DNA from: JABDJL01 sp963664065
Lineage (GTDB): Bacteria > Pseudomonadota > Gammaproteobacteria > Xanthomonadales > SZUA-36
Reading direction: 5' to 3'
DNA: 64,000 nt
Assembly: GCA_963664065.1 (NCBI GenBank)
Contig: OY760942.1
Coordinates: forward strand, 1,674,001-1,738,000
The notes beneath the pieces were generated by a model that was given only the letters and a program-made list of their open reading frames with translations, had not been told where the DNA came from and made no database searches. A program made the position numbers and the translations under genes. Positions 26,154-36,107 of the stretch are shown here, piece by piece; the stretch's first letter is position 1, and every line of letters starts with the position of its first letter.

Positions 26154-27700
26154 AGCATTTATCACGGCTTGCCTTCGTTCTCACTGCCACGATGCTCGCC
26201 GTTCAGGCACAGGCCATGGATGTTACCGAGCTCAAATTGCAAAACTCCAACAAAGTCGTATTCAAAGTTCGCTTTAACAATGGTTCAATTACTGATCCGG
26301 CCGACCGGAAGGGGCTGACCATGGCCACCGCATCATTAATGGGGCAGGGCGGTGCAGGCGGCATGGGCTACGCAGAAATCCAGGATAAGCTGCACCCCTG
26401 GGCAGCAAGTTACTTTTTCCGAGTCGACAAGCAGGTCTCAACGTTTACTTTCCAGGTGCCGCTTGAATTTGTGGATGAATTTTATCCAATTGTAAAAAAC
26501 GTATTGCTGGCCCCAAATTTCAGTGAACGCGACTTTAGCCGCACCATGAAGCAGCAACAAAATTACGTTGACCAGCTTGTGCGCGCATCGTCCGATGAGG
26601 ATTACAGCAAGTTTGCGCTGGAGCATCAATTGTTCCGGGGTGGCAACATGGGCCACCTGGTTCAGGGCACATCGGCTTCGGTGAAAAGCATCACGCTGGA
26701 TGATATTCAGGCCCATTACCGGAAAGCATTCACCCGGCACAATGTTTCGATCGGCATTGCCGGTAACTACAGAGATGCCCTGTTAAGCCGCTTCAAGGCT
26801 GATATGTCCGAACTGCCGGATACAACATTTGCGCCAGCCTCGCCGTCGAAAGCCAGGCTTGCTTCCGGTATTGAAGTAAAGATTATTTCCAAGCAAGGCG
26901 CTTTCGGATCGGCCATTTTTACCGGTGCACCACTAGGAATTACGCGTGCAGAAGACGAGTTTGCTGCCCTGATGATTGCCAATTCCTGGATGGGTGAGCA
27001 CCGAAAATCCTATTCACGCCTGTATCAGAAAATTCGCGAAACCCGCTCGATGAACTATGGTGACTACTCGTATATTGAGTGGTATAGCCAGGGGGGAAAT
27101 TTTCAATTACCTCCGTCAGGAGTGCCACGCACATCCAATTATTGGGCTATATGGATTCGCCCGGTGCAGATCGCCACGCAATTGAAAGGGCAATATGAAG
27201 AATTGGCGAATATCAGCATCGGCCATGCGCATTTCGCATTGCGCATGGCCATCCGTGAATTTGATCTGTTGATTAAAAATGGCATGACAGAAGGGGATTT
27301 TGAGGCCACCAGGACTTTTCTGCGTAGCTATTCAAAACTCTATGCACAAAGCCCTTCCCAGCAACTGGGGTGGTTGATGGATTCGCGTTTCTATGGCCGC
27401 AGTGACTATCTGGCTGAACTGGATACGCTGCTGGAAAACGCCACGCTGGAACAGGTCAACGCATCACTGCGGAAACACTGGCAGACGGAAAATATGTTTG
27501 TCACCATCGTGACCGATGAGAGTGAGGCCAAGGCACTGGCTGACAGTTTGATCGGCAACATCCCGTCCCCCATGTCTTACTCCGACCTGGTTAGATCGGG
27601 TCTCGCTTCGGAGGTGCTCAAAGAGGACGAAGAGGTGGCTAAATATCATTTGAACATCAGGAAAGTCACGATCGTGGAATCAGCGGACACGTTTCAATAA
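26150..27700 (+). CDS. M16-family peptidase-like partner subunit, non-catalytic
   Basis: 516 residues, signal peptide ending AVQAQA. The fold is M16, but the region corresponding to HxxEH reads KGLTMATASLMGQGGAGGMG, with no zinc ligands, so it should be the substrate-binding partner of the active subunit upstream. Coupled to it by ATGA. The C-terminal part (FVTIVTDESEAKALADSLIG) is typical. Confidence 0.88.
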   Translation: MKHLSRLAFVLTATMLAVQAQAMDVTELKLQNSNKVVFKVRFNNGSITDPADRKGLTMATASLMGQGGAGGMGYAEIQDKLHPWAASYFFRVDKQVSTFTFQVPLEFVDEFYPIVKNVLLAPNFSERDFSRTMKQQQNYVDQLVRASSDEDYSKFALEHQLFRGGNMGHLVQGTSASVKSITLDDIQAHYRKAFTRHNVSIGIAGNYRDALLSRFKADMSELPDTTFAPASPSKARLASGIEVKIISKQGAFGSAIFTGAPLGITRAEDEFAALMIANSWMGEHRKSYSRLYQKIRETRSMNYGDYSYIEWYSQGGNFQLPPSGVPRTSNYWAIWIRPVQIATQLKGQYEELANISIGHAHFALRMAIREFDLLIKNGMTEGDFEATRTFLRSYSKLYAQSPSQQLGWLMDSRFYGRSDYLAELDTLLENATLEQVNASLRKHWQTENMFVTIVTDESEAKALADSLIGNIPSPMSYSDLVRSGLASEVLKEDEEVAKYHLNIRKVTIVESADTFQ

Positions 27701-27772
27701 TTAATTTGAGTTAGTCAAGAGTAAAAACCAATGGCGCCTCAATAAAGGGCTCTGAAAACTTTATCGACCCGC

Positions 27773-28600
27773 TTAGAGCGTCAAGTGCTCCTCAAGGAAA
27801 TTGCCAAGCGCCGCCAGGTATTGATTCCGGTTCATCAGGAATCCTCCATTGTGGTTGCCCGTGAGCACCAGCATTTCCTTCGGCTCCGGGGCCGCTGCGA
27901 AAACTGCCTGGCCCATATCAAACGGGATGATTTCATCCTGTCGGCTGTGGACGACCAACAGGGGGCTGGAAAGCTGCTCAACATTGTCTTTCACCCGGTA
28001 TTTCAGACGTATGACCAATCGTACCGGAAGGAAAGGATACAGGCGGTGTGCCATGTCCAAAGCGGAGGTGAAGCAGGATTCGAGAATGACCGCCCCAGGG
28101 GTGGTTTTTGCCGCGAGCCAGGATGCCACGGCACCACCGAGAGAGCGGCCGAAGATGACTATATTGTCCGGAGCAATCCCGCGGGTATTGACCAGGTATT
28201 CCCAGGCCGCCTGGGCGTCGAGATAGGTGCCCTGTTCTGAAGGTTTGCCTTCACTCTGGCCGTATCCGCTGTAGTCAATAATGAAAGTGTTCAGCCCCAG
28301 TTCCCTCAATATGTCAATGCTGTCGAGTCGGTGGGATATGTTGCCCGCGTTGCCGTGCAGAAAGAGAACGGTTGCCTTTGCCTGTTCCGCCGGTATAAAC
28401 CAGCCATGAAGGCGTATGCCGCTGCTGGTCGTGATGGACACATCCTGGTAGTCAAAACCGGCGTCCTGGGGTGTGGCGGTCAATGTCCGCCCGGGCATAT
28501 TGGCCAGGAATACCATCTTGTTCTGCATCAGGTACAACACCGCAGCTAACAATACGTAGATGCCGACCAGTAATTGCAGCAATGTAAACAGCGGGCGCAT
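27773..28600 (-). CDS. alpha/beta hydrolase, BEM46/YfhR-type, membrane-anchored
   Basis: 275 residues. One N-terminal hydrophobic helix (LLQLLVGIYVLLAAVLYLMQ) is followed by GIRLHGWFIPAEQAKATVLF, the oxyanion motif LHGNAGN, IIDYSGYGQSEG, nucleophile elbow FGRSLGGAVA, acid VVHSRQDEIIPF and base HNGGF. Here the usual terminal His is in GNHNGG. Substrate unknown. It is convergent with the M16 pair. Confidence 0.9.
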   Translation of the reverse strand: MRPLFTLLQLLVGIYVLLAAVLYLMQNKMVFLANMPGRTLTATPQDAGFDYQDVSITTSSGIRLHGWFIPAEQAKATVLFLHGNAGNISHRLDSIDILRELGLNTFIIDYSGYGQSEGKPSEQGTYLDAQAAWEYLVNTRGIAPDNIVIFGRSLGGAVASWLAAKTTPGAVILESCFTSALDMAHRLYPFLPVRLVIRLKYRVKDNVEQLSSPLLVVHSRQDEIIPFDMGQAVFAAAPEPKEMLVLTGNHNGGFLMNRNQYLAALGNFLEEHLTL

Positions 28601-28675
28601 GGACTGATTTTGGCATGAATAAATGGGCTCAGAGTAATTCTTTTGGCGTGATTTTTACTCCAAGCTCAAATTTCC

Positions 28676-29317
28676 CTACTCGATCCTGAAGCCCTTTTTG
28701 ATGGTGGACACGATGGTGGTAGCCAGGATCGATCCACTGAAGGCCAGCATGATGTCCTTTTGTGCATCCCAGATATCTCCCTGAGCACCCAGGTAGGTAC
28801 CACCCTGGGCAGGGAAAAACACATCCGCAACACCCCATTCTATCAATTCATACACGGCGCTCATTGACATCGTAATTTCAATGGGCAGCAACCACGCGAC
28901 CCACACCGGATACTTCAAAGCCACCAGGAAAAGCTCCCGCATCGGATAGGCCAGCAGGAACCCGAAACTAAAATGGACGATTCGGTCATAATGGTTCCGA
29001 TCCAGATCCAGTCTCTCCATCAGCCAGAAACCAAAGGGATTTGCGGCATATGTGTACTGAGATCCATAAACGTGCAGGCACAGGAATATGAAAGCTAGCA
29101 GGTAGCTTAAATCACTGAATTTCATCCTTTTATAGCTGCTGACAAGCACTATAAGTGCGATGAACACAAGGGCGTTCTCCAGCAACCAGTTGGACCGGTC
29201 CGTAGTCCCTGTATAGGTGGATGCCCAAAGCAGGAAAAACAGCCCGGTCATCGAAATGAGCAAAGGGTTTTGCCGGAACGGCACTCGAAAGTCGGAAATT
29301 GCGTTGGAAAATTTCAT
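28676..29317 (-). CDS. YjdF-like DUF2238 membrane protein
   Basis: 213 residues from ATG 29317, which has a strong site GGAGAGAGG; the long upstream extension is non-coding in character. There are several hydrophobic helices. The family pattern includes DRIVHFSFGFLLAYPMREL, SAVYELIEWGVADVFFPAQG and GDIWDAQKDIMLAFSGSILA. The role of DUF2238 proteins is unknown. Confidence 0.85.
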   Translation of the reverse strand: MKFSNAISDFRVPFRQNPLLISMTGLFFLLWASTYTGTTDRSNWLLENALVFIALIVLVSSYKRMKFSDLSYLLAFIFLCLHVYGSQYTYAANPFGFWLMERLDLDRNHYDRIVHFSFGFLLAYPMRELFLVALKYPVWVAWLLPIEITMSMSAVYELIEWGVADVFFPAQGGTYLGAQGDIWDAQKDIMLAFSGSILATTIVSTIKKGFRIE

Positions 29318-29509
29318 TTGCTTACCTCTCTCCAGGTGCTCATTGTAGTCGGGCGTCAATTTTTTCGCGTCTTCTTTTATTGAGATCAGTTCAGTACAGA
29401 AGCGCCTGGATGAGAGTAATACCTGTTGATGCCAGGTGGACCCGGTGTGAAAGTGGGCGGTGCGCCCGCTATTATTAGTGATTGAATTACAGCTAAGGGA
29501 AGCACACAG

Positions 29510-30388
29510 ATGCGGCAACCACACATCCTGATCGAGCCGACCACCAGGGACCTTGGTGAGTTCGAGGTCCGGCGGCTACTGCCATCGGTTGTGCAGCGAT
29601 CAGTCGGGCCGTTCGTGTTCTGGGACCATTTCGGCCCTGTCACCTTGCCTGCCGGCCGCAATATGGACGTGCGTCCGCACCCCCACATCGGCCTGGCGAC
29701 CGTGACCTGGTTGTTCGAGGGTGAAATCCAGCACCGGGACAGTCTTGGCTGTGTACAGATAATTACACCGGGGGCGGTGAACTGGATGACCGCGGGCCGC
29801 GGTATCGTCCATTCCGAACGTACGCAACAGGCACTGCGTGGACAGCCCAATTCGCTGCACGGCCTGCAGATCTGGCTGGGCATGCCGGAAGAGCATGAAG
29901 ATGCCGAACCGGAGTTTCACCACCACCCGGCAGAGCCCTTGCCCAGGGTAGAGCGGGACGGCGTATTGTTTGACCTGATCGCAGGTGCGGCGCTTAATAT
30001 CGAGTCGCCGGTGCGCGTTTACTCGCCGCTGTGTTACCTGGTGGCCCGGTTGCAAGCGGGGCAGGATTTCAACTGGCCGAGACAGTATTCGGAGCAGGCG
30101 ATCTACGTGGTGGAGGGCAGTATCGAGATCAATGGCTACGGTGTTCCCGGGCAGCGCATGGCAGTATTACCCGGGGCGGAATCGGTGCGGGTACAAAGCG
30201 AGCAGGGCGCGCTTATTGCGGTGCTGGCCGGGGAACCGATTGGAAAGCGCTACGTCTGGTGGAACTTTGTTGCCAGCAGTCGCGAGCGAATCCGCGAAGC
30301 AGCCGAAAAATGGGCTGCGGGTGGCTTCGAACCTGTGGCTGGAGATGACGAGGTCATCCCCTTACCCGATGACCGTCCCTTGCCCTGA
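29510..30388 (+). CDS. pirin-family cupin protein
   Basis: 292 residues, two cupin domains. Metal ligands of pirins are visible: DVRPHPHIGLATVTWLFEGE and the following IQHRDSLG, then RGIVHSER. The second domain begins around FNWPRQYSEQAIYVVEGSIE and ends with the pirin tail KRYVWWNFVASSRERI. Bacterial pirins include quercetin 2,3-dioxygenases and proteins that bind central metabolic enzymes, so the exact role is open. Confidence 0.92.
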   Translation: MRQPHILIEPTTRDLGEFEVRRLLPSVVQRSVGPFVFWDHFGPVTLPAGRNMDVRPHPHIGLATVTWLFEGEIQHRDSLGCVQIITPGAVNWMTAGRGIVHSERTQQALRGQPNSLHGLQIWLGMPEEHEDAEPEFHHHPAEPLPRVERDGVLFDLIAGAALNIESPVRVYSPLCYLVARLQAGQDFNWPRQYSEQAIYVVEGSIEINGYGVPGQRMAVLPGAESVRVQSEQGALIAVLAGEPIGKRYVWWNFVASSRERIREAAEKWAAGGFEPVAGDDEVIPLPDDRPLP

Positions 30389-30477
30389 TATTATTAAGAT
30401 GACTTTTCATCGCAACGCAGGGGTCTATACTTCATATGCGCTCTTGAGTGCATGTGCTGATAAATGGAACCACTATT

Positions 30478-30843
30478 ATGGGAAACAGAATCTGCTAGTT
30501 TGACATCCCGGTTAATGACCTGGAACGTGCAAGCAATTTCTATCGAAAGGTACTGGGGATTAATATCGAAGTCTACGGTGGTGATGCGCCGGTTGCAGTA
30601 ATGGAGCATGGTCCCGGCGATGTGGCTGGTTGCCTGTTCAAGAACGGCGGCGAAGAACCCTCAGCGAAGGGACCGTTACTCTATTTTACAGTGGAAGGAA
30701 GGCTTCAGGAGGCAACGGGTATGGTTGAAGAGTCTGGCGGTCAGATTCTGCAGGCACCTCATTCCATTGCCCCGCATGGCAACCGTTCCGTTGTGAAGGA
30801 CTCGGAAGGCAACAGGATAGTCTTACATTCTGAATCAGTCTGA
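30478..30843 (+). pseudogene. VOC/glyoxalase-family protein with an in-frame TAG at codon 7
   Basis: ATG 30478 reads MGNRIC, then TAG at 30496-30498, then FDIPVNDLERASNFYRKVLG in the same frame, a textbook VOC start, on to VVKDSEGNRIVLHSESV and TGA. Apart from the TAG the 121-residue protein is complete for a single VOC domain. Internal ATG starts (30601) would remove the first beta-alpha unit. It is probably a recent nonsense mutation, or read through if UAG is suppressed here. The VOC fold binds a metal; substrate unknown. Confidence 0.75.
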
Positions 30844-30869
30844 TTCGGGACGGTTTGAATCTACTTTTG

Positions 30870-31001
30870 ATGATCACCTTCCTGGAATTTTTTCCGGTGG
30901 GCCTGCTGATCACCCTGGTCAGTGCGGCATTGCTACGAAAAAGCGGCTTGCTTCCTGAAAACCGGGGTATGATAGATTCAGGCTCTGTAATACACGATTA
31001 A
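30870..31001 (+). CDS. possible small membrane peptide
   Basis: ATG 30870 to TAA 31001, 43 residues: MITFLEFFPVGLLITLVSAA then LLRKSGLLPE, a single hydrophobic helix with a basic flank. It sits between the VOC gene and the propeller gene. The ribosome site is weak, so this is a tentative call. Confidence 0.3.
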   Translation: MITFLEFFPVGLLITLVSAALLRKSGLLPENRGMIDSGSVIHD

Positions 31002-31026
31002 TCCATATTGAAGCCATCGAGTGTTT

Positions 31027-34002
31027 ATGAAAAAGTTATATGTGGCAATCCTGATAGCGGGATCCGTTGCGGCCAGCGAAGCACCGAAGAGCATGTCACC
31101 GCAAGCCGGGGAAGAATTAGTATTTTCTGAAATTGATCGCTGGTCAGGCAGCCATATATCTGCTCAGCAGCGCCGACCCGCATTTGCCGAAAGGCAGTCT
31201 CGCAGTCAGGTTGCAAAAAGAGCCCGGAAGACTTTCAAGCGATTGAAATTACATGAGCGGCGCAAGGCTGGGCCTTCTGTCATCCGGACATTGCAAGGTG
31301 ATGGAGAATTCTTTTTTGATGAAGTAGAGGGCAGGCAAAGCACCGCCAACAAATTCCTCTTTCAGCATGCTGTTCAGCAAGGCTTACCTGCGGTTGTGGA
31401 TAGCGCATTTCTGAGCCAGGCAGCAGATACTGCATGGGAAGCATTCAGGAAAGTCAAATTTCGAGGTACAAGCAAGGGTCTCCCATCAATTTGGCGGGCT
31501 ATCGGGCCGGAAACGGTCACAAACGGCGGGTTTCTGGAGCCGAAAAACATCAGCGGCAGGGTTACCGACCTGGCGACGGGTGTCAGCTGTACGGTGGATG
31601 ATTGCCGCTTGTATGCAGGCACGGCCGGTGGTGGCTTGTGGCGCAGCGACCGGGCGCTGGACCCCAATTACCCGCGCTGGAGATTATTGTCCAACGGATT
31701 GGACAGCAACAATATCGGATCGGTGACGGTTGATCCGAATGACCCCACCGGTATGACGCTGTATGTGGGCACCGGTGAATCGAATTTTACTTTCACATCG
31801 GCCGCCGGCAAGGGCTTGTTCCGGTCCATTGACGCCGGTGATTACTTTGTAAAAGTTCCTACAATGTTCACTGATCCAGGGGTTGCACCCGGTCCCATTG
31901 ATTTCACTGCCACACGCGGAATCAGCCAGGTAGCCATCAAGCCTGGTACTCCGGATACGATTTATGTGAGTACCACCACTGCCATGTTGGGCATGACCTC
32001 TGTGCGAGGCGGACAATCCAATATTACAGGCGGGCCGCAGGCAAAAGCGGGGCTGTACAAAACCATTGATGGCGGCGGAAGCTGGGACCTGTTGTTTGAA
32101 GCACCGGTCAGCACTATTTCCAGCCCGGGTACGCATGATGGTTCGCTGCAGCTGATTTCAGGGGTCAAAGATGTTCAGTTCGATCCCCAGGACCCGGATA
32201 CCGTCTACATATCCGTGGCCGATGATGGCCTCTATCGATCCTCTCCAGGCATAGACAGTGATGCGGTTTTTCACCAGGTTTTCGAAGTCGTCGGAACTGA
32301 CAAGAGCGACTCGTATGTGGCATTTGATCTGACCGTCAAGGACGGGCAAACACGCCTCTATGCTTACAACGGAAACGGAAGCGATCAGGCAGAACAGGCT
32401 TTGTACAGGCTGGATAACGCCAACCAGCAACACGCGGCCCTGTTCAGCGGTTCCGCCAATACGTCCGAATGGGTGAACAAGTCCGTTTTTGTATACCCGG
32501 AAGATTTGGTCGATTTCGAGATTTGCAGATCCCAGTGCGTTTATGACCTGGTCGTGGCAACCCCCGATGGCCGGCCGGATACTGTTTACCTGGGTGGTGT
32601 GGCAACCCGTTCGCTGGCAGATTCGACCATTCGGTCTGTTGATGGCGGTGAAAATTTCTTTTCGCATGCCATTGATTTGGAAGCACAACCCGGAAGACCA
32701 CATGTGGATGTGCGCGCAATCGTTTTTTCACCTGATAACCCAAACCTCGCTTTCATAGGATCGGACGGTGGTGTGGTCAGAACCACCGGAATATTTTCCA
32801 GTGCTGCAGGAAGGTGCACCAGTGTTCTCGGGATCCCGGCGAACGATCCGGTCTTATTTCCGTTGTGCCAGGCGGCACTTTCTTCGGTCCCACGCCAATT
32901 TGTGTTTATGAATCATGGTCTGCAAACCATGCAACTTTATAACGTATCGGCGGATCCAAATCGGCCATTGAGCCGGATCATGGCGGGCACCCAGGACAAC
33001 AGCACCCAGTGGTATGACGGTACTGGTAGTATCAAGAACTGGACCACGGTGTTTAACATCGGCGACGGCACTTCGGCTAACGGCTTTCATCGAGACGATC
33101 CTGACATCCTGTTTGCAAGCTTCCAAAGCGCCTATTTCTTTACCCATTTCGATGGTGGGACTGGCGGTAATGAAAACTGGTATTTCACTGGAGGGCCTAT
33201 TCAATTCAGTAATGAAAGACAATATCCGAACTCTGTACCGGGCTCCGGGCGCCAGTTCATCACCTTTGATCCCGGTGTTGCCGACACCCAGTTCACCGGC
33301 TATGAGCATATATGGCGGACCACAAATAACGGTGGGTCCAAGGCGAATCTGATTGCCAATAGCTGTGCTTTTACTCAGAATTTCTTCAAAGTTGAATGCG
33401 GTGATTGGGTGGCTTTGGGGCCTTTTCTGACCCGCAGTAATTTTGGTTTGGACCGGTCTGGTGGCGTCATTGTAGCCGCAGAGCGTTCGGCTGGTGATAG
33501 CGGCAGCCTGTGGGCCGCAACATCATTGGGACGGGTATTCGTGACAAAAAATGTGGATGCCTCACCCGCGGCTGTCAGTTTTGAACGTGTCGATACGGCT
33601 GCAACACCGCCACGTTTTATCAGCGGGATTGCCGTTGATCCGGAAGACGCCAACAGGGCTTTTATTTCTTATTCCGGATTCAACGCAGTGACGCCGGATA
33701 CCCCGGGACATGTTTTCGAGGTGGTTTTCGACGGAGCCAGCGCAATATTCACATCTTTGGATTACAACCTGGGAGATATGCCCGTTAATCACCTGGTGCG
33801 TGATGATTTGAGCGGTGACCTTTATGCCGCCTCTGATTTCGGTGTGCTGGTTTTACCGGCTGGAGCAACCGCCTGGGAAATTGCGGGCAACGGACTGCCC
33901 ACCGTGCTGACGCCGCATTTGGAGATTCATTCTGAAAAACGCATGCTGTTCGCCGCCACCCATGGTATGGGTGCCTGGTATTTGATTCTTAACCGGAACT
34001 AG
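31027..34002 (+). CDS. large secreted beta-propeller (BNR/sortilin-like) protein
   Basis: 992 residues from ATG 31027 (a GTG two codons upstream is also possible). Signal peptide MKKLYVAILIAGSVAA. After a basic, helical pro-region (residues 40-150) come propeller blades with Asp-box-like and YAGTAGGGLWRSDR, LYVGTGESNF, GLYKTIDGGGSWDLLF, FIGSDGGVVRTTG and FAATHGMGAWYLILN motifs. Such VPS10/BNR-type repeats occur in secreted glycosidases and adhesins; no catalytic centre is evident. The TAG stop is at 34000-34002. Confidence 0.8.
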   Translation: MKKLYVAILIAGSVAASEAPKSMSPQAGEELVFSEIDRWSGSHISAQQRRPAFAERQSRSQVAKRARKTFKRLKLHERRKAGPSVIRTLQGDGEFFFDEVEGRQSTANKFLFQHAVQQGLPAVVDSAFLSQAADTAWEAFRKVKFRGTSKGLPSIWRAIGPETVTNGGFLEPKNISGRVTDLATGVSCTVDDCRLYAGTAGGGLWRSDRALDPNYPRWRLLSNGLDSNNIGSVTVDPNDPTGMTLYVGTGESNFTFTSAAGKGLFRSIDAGDYFVKVPTMFTDPGVAPGPIDFTATRGISQVAIKPGTPDTIYVSTTTAMLGMTSVRGGQSNITGGPQAKAGLYKTIDGGGSWDLLFEAPVSTISSPGTHDGSLQLISGVKDVQFDPQDPDTVYISVADDGLYRSSPGIDSDAVFHQVFEVVGTDKSDSYVAFDLTVKDGQTRLYAYNGNGSDQAEQALYRLDNANQQHAALFSGSANTSEWVNKSVFVYPEDLVDFEICRSQCVYDLVVATPDGRPDTVYLGGVATRSLADSTIRSVDGGENFFSHAIDLEAQPGRPHVDVRAIVFSPDNPNLAFIGSDGGVVRTTGIFSSAAGRCTSVLGIPANDPVLFPLCQAALSSVPRQFVFMNHGLQTMQLYNVSADPNRPLSRIMAGTQDNSTQWYDGTGSIKNWTTVFNIGDGTSANGFHRDDPDILFASFQSAYFFTHFDGGTGGNENWYFTGGPIQFSNERQYPNSVPGSGRQFITFDPGVADTQFTGYEHIWRTTNNGGSKANLIANSCAFTQNFFKVECGDWVALGPFLTRSNFGLDRSGGVIVAAERSAGDSGSLWAATSLGRVFVTKNVDASPAAVSFERVDTAATPPRFISGIAVDPEDANRAFISYSGFNAVTPDTPGHVFEVVFDGASAIFTSLDYNLGDMPVNHLVRDDLSGDLYAASDFGVLVLPAGATAWEIAGNGLPTVLTPHLEIHSEKRMLFAATHGMGAWYLILNRN

Positions 34003-34043
34003 CCTTTCAACGGGGCTTTACCAATTGATGCTATTCCCCGTGA

Positions 34044-35351
34044 TCAGGGAGTCTGCACAATCGGTGCAGCGTTTATTGATTCAAGACAATCGGTCAACCC
34101 ATCCGAAAGTGCACGTACCATCGGTGCAGTCCCCTGCACTCCGCCCGGCAAATCGTAGGTAATTGTGATGTTGTTGCAGCCGGTGACTTCAGCGGTACCG
34201 AAACCATAGTTCGAGTCAGTCGTGGGCTTGGGTGTTACGGCATTAAAAATGCCGCCGGTGGTATTTTCGTACTTGATATCAACGATAGAGCTGTCCAGGT
34301 GAATAGGGCCGAATCCAGTCAACCACCGCTGATCCGTACTGCCAATATCTACATTTGCACTAATTTCTGAGACTGAACTCAGTGTGGGAGCCGATTTTGT
34401 GGCAAGCATCGAAAGCGGTGCATCAGGGAAAGTAAACCACGCGAAAAACAATACGCCGGATTGCAAACCGACTTCCATCATCACACCCGAGCCATCCACA
34501 CCAGGCGTCACCCAGGCACCCTTCATGCTTTCATTAAACCGAACCGGGCCTGGCGGGAATAATGCGTACTGCCAGTTTCCAGCCAGGTCATCTGTATCAA
34601 CCGTGACGAACACATAAATCTTGTCACTGGACAGGGACAAAGGGCCCACCAGGGAAGCCGAGCCTACCAGGTTGGCGCTTGTGTCGTTAGGGTTAAAAGA
34701 TTCCTCAAAGGCCAATAATGTAATGCCAGCATTGAAATTGACACCAACCTCACCAAAATAATAGATACCCGTTTGAGGCACGGTCACCGGCCCGCTCACA
34801 TCGTAAGCATGCAAGCCGATCCCCATTGGGAAATCTGCGCTGGCATCTGACAACTCATGTTGGCCGCTTGTAAAAGCAGCAGAATTGAAACCGGCACCTG
34901 AAATGATCCCGCTTCCCCGGATTACTATGCCGAATACCCCGCTGATGTTTTCACACCAGGGTTGAAGAACCAGCACATAATTTTTGCCGGATTCCAGCGT
35001 TACTGCCGCGCCTTCATCAATAATCGCAATTCTGTTAAATCCCGGGTCGGCGGGACTAAAACTGTCTTCATAGATATTGATGACGATATCCACGATTCCC
35101 TGCCCTGTGCCGGAAAAACCCAATAAATTCCCTGCGTCGGCCAATTCATAATCACCGGTAGAAGACACCGTCACTGTGCCCGTCTCCAGGTAGATTTGAT
35201 TTTCAACTTCACCACAACTGACTGGAGAAGCGGCCATTTCAAGCCCGTCTTCAGAGAAGAAATCCGATATTGTGATGTTGTTGGCAAAAACCGATTGAGC
35301 ACCTACAACAACTAATAAGCCGAAGAAAAACGGCGCGTATATAGTTTTCAA
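34044..35351 (-). CDS. secreted protein with C-terminal domain shared with the gene at base 1
   Basis: 435 residues, signal peptide ending QSVFA. The first ~270 residues are strand-rich repeats (YLETGTVTVSSTGDYELADA, TGIYYFGEVGVNF), like those of extracellular proteins that present tandem PPC/lectin-like units. The C-terminal ~110 residues carry WFTFPD, DQRWLTGFG, TGGIFNAV and GCNNITITYD, also seen at 1-384. Convergent with the propeller gene. Role unknown; secretion and possible surface display are inferred from signal and composition. Confidence 0.7.
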   Translation of the reverse strand: MKTIYAPFFFGLLVVVGAQSVFANNITISDFFSEDGLEMAASPVSCGEVENQIYLETGTVTVSSTGDYELADAGNLLGFSGTGQGIVDIVINIYEDSFSPADPGFNRIAIIDEGAAVTLESGKNYVLVLQPWCENISGVFGIVIRGSGIISGAGFNSAAFTSGQHELSDASADFPMGIGLHAYDVSGPVTVPQTGIYYFGEVGVNFNAGITLLAFEESFNPNDTSANLVGSASLVGPLSLSSDKIYVFVTVDTDDLAGNWQYALFPPGPVRFNESMKGAWVTPGVDGSGVMMEVGLQSGVLFFAWFTFPDAPLSMLATKSAPTLSSVSEISANVDIGSTDQRWLTGFGPIHLDSSIVDIKYENTTGGIFNAVTPKPTTDSNYGFGTAEVTGCNNITITYDLPGGVQGTAPMVRALSDGLTDCLESINAAPIVQTP

Positions 35352-35428
35352 CGCAAGTCTCCAAAACGTAAATTGTTTAGTGGCTTACTCATTCTGAATA
35401 TTTTTACAATAATTGAGATAGCTTCTAG

Positions 35429-36106
35429 CTATACCATACTCGCCAGCCAGATGATATGCCTGGCTCCCTTGTGCCCGTGTGCAAATACAGAGATTTCTTC
35501 AACCATGAACCCGCAGCAACGGAGCAGGTCATGGAAGGCCTGGTCAGGACCTGCTGACCAGTACGCAAGGGTTCCACCAGGTTTCAGTGCATCCTGCGCT
35601 GCCATGATGCCATGGCTTGTGTAGATCCAGTCGTTCGCGCTCTTGGTCAAACCCTCGGGCCCGTTGTCCACATCCATTGCAATGACGTCATAATAGCCAC
35701 GTTTTTTTCGCAGCAGCCTTGCCACGTCGCCGACGTAAATCCTGGTGCGAGGGTCATCCAGTGGACTGCCACTGCGCTCTCCCAATGGCCCACGATTCCA
35801 GTCTACGACTTCGGATATCAGCTCGGCGACGGTCACTTCCGCGTCCGGTCCCACCGCGTTGAGCACTGCGGCCAAGGTGAAGCCCATGCCAAGGCCGCCG
35901 ATCAAAACGCGCGCTGACTCAGGTTGTCGCAAGCGCTGGCAGGGCAGGGTGCCGAGCGCGTCCTCGGAGCCGTGCTTTCGCGTGCTCATGAGTTCACTAT
36001 TGGTGGAAGATACCTTGATAAAGAAATCATCCTTACCCTGGTAAAGACGCAGGAATCTGCCGGAGTCCGGTATGGGTGCCTCGCCAAGCAGATTCCAGTG
36101 TTTCAC
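35429..36106 (-). CDS. spermidine-synthase-like SAM-binding protein
   Basis: About 225 residues from GTG 36106, which follows the upstream stop by one base (TAG-T-GTG). It reads WNLLGEAPIPDSGRFLRLYQ, the SAM/dcSAM motif VLIGGLGMGFTLAAV, the acidic motif VTVAELISEVVDWN and YDVIAMDVDNGPEGLT in place of the catalytic Asp region. Proteins of this SpeE-like group often act as methyltransferases or aminopropyl transferases without a confirmed substrate. It is probably co-transcribed with the frameshifted exported gene upstream. Confidence 0.75.
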   Translation of the reverse strand: MKHWNLLGEAPIPDSGRFLRLYQGKDDFFIKVSSTNSELMSTRKHGSEDALGTLPCQRLRQPESARVLIGGLGMGFTLAAVLNAVGPDAEVTVAELISEVVDWNRGPLGERSGSPLDDPRTRIYVGDVARLLRKKRGYYDVIAMDVDNGPEGLTKSANDWIYTSHGIMAAQDALKPGGTLAYWSAGPDQAFHDLLRCCGFMVEEISVFAHGHKGARHIIWLASMV

Positions 36107-36107
36107 A

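Noticed and set aside
34010..34041. Terminator between the two convergent secreted-protein genes
   Set aside because: ACGGGG and CCCCGT can pair, but the loop is 20 bases and there is no T run.
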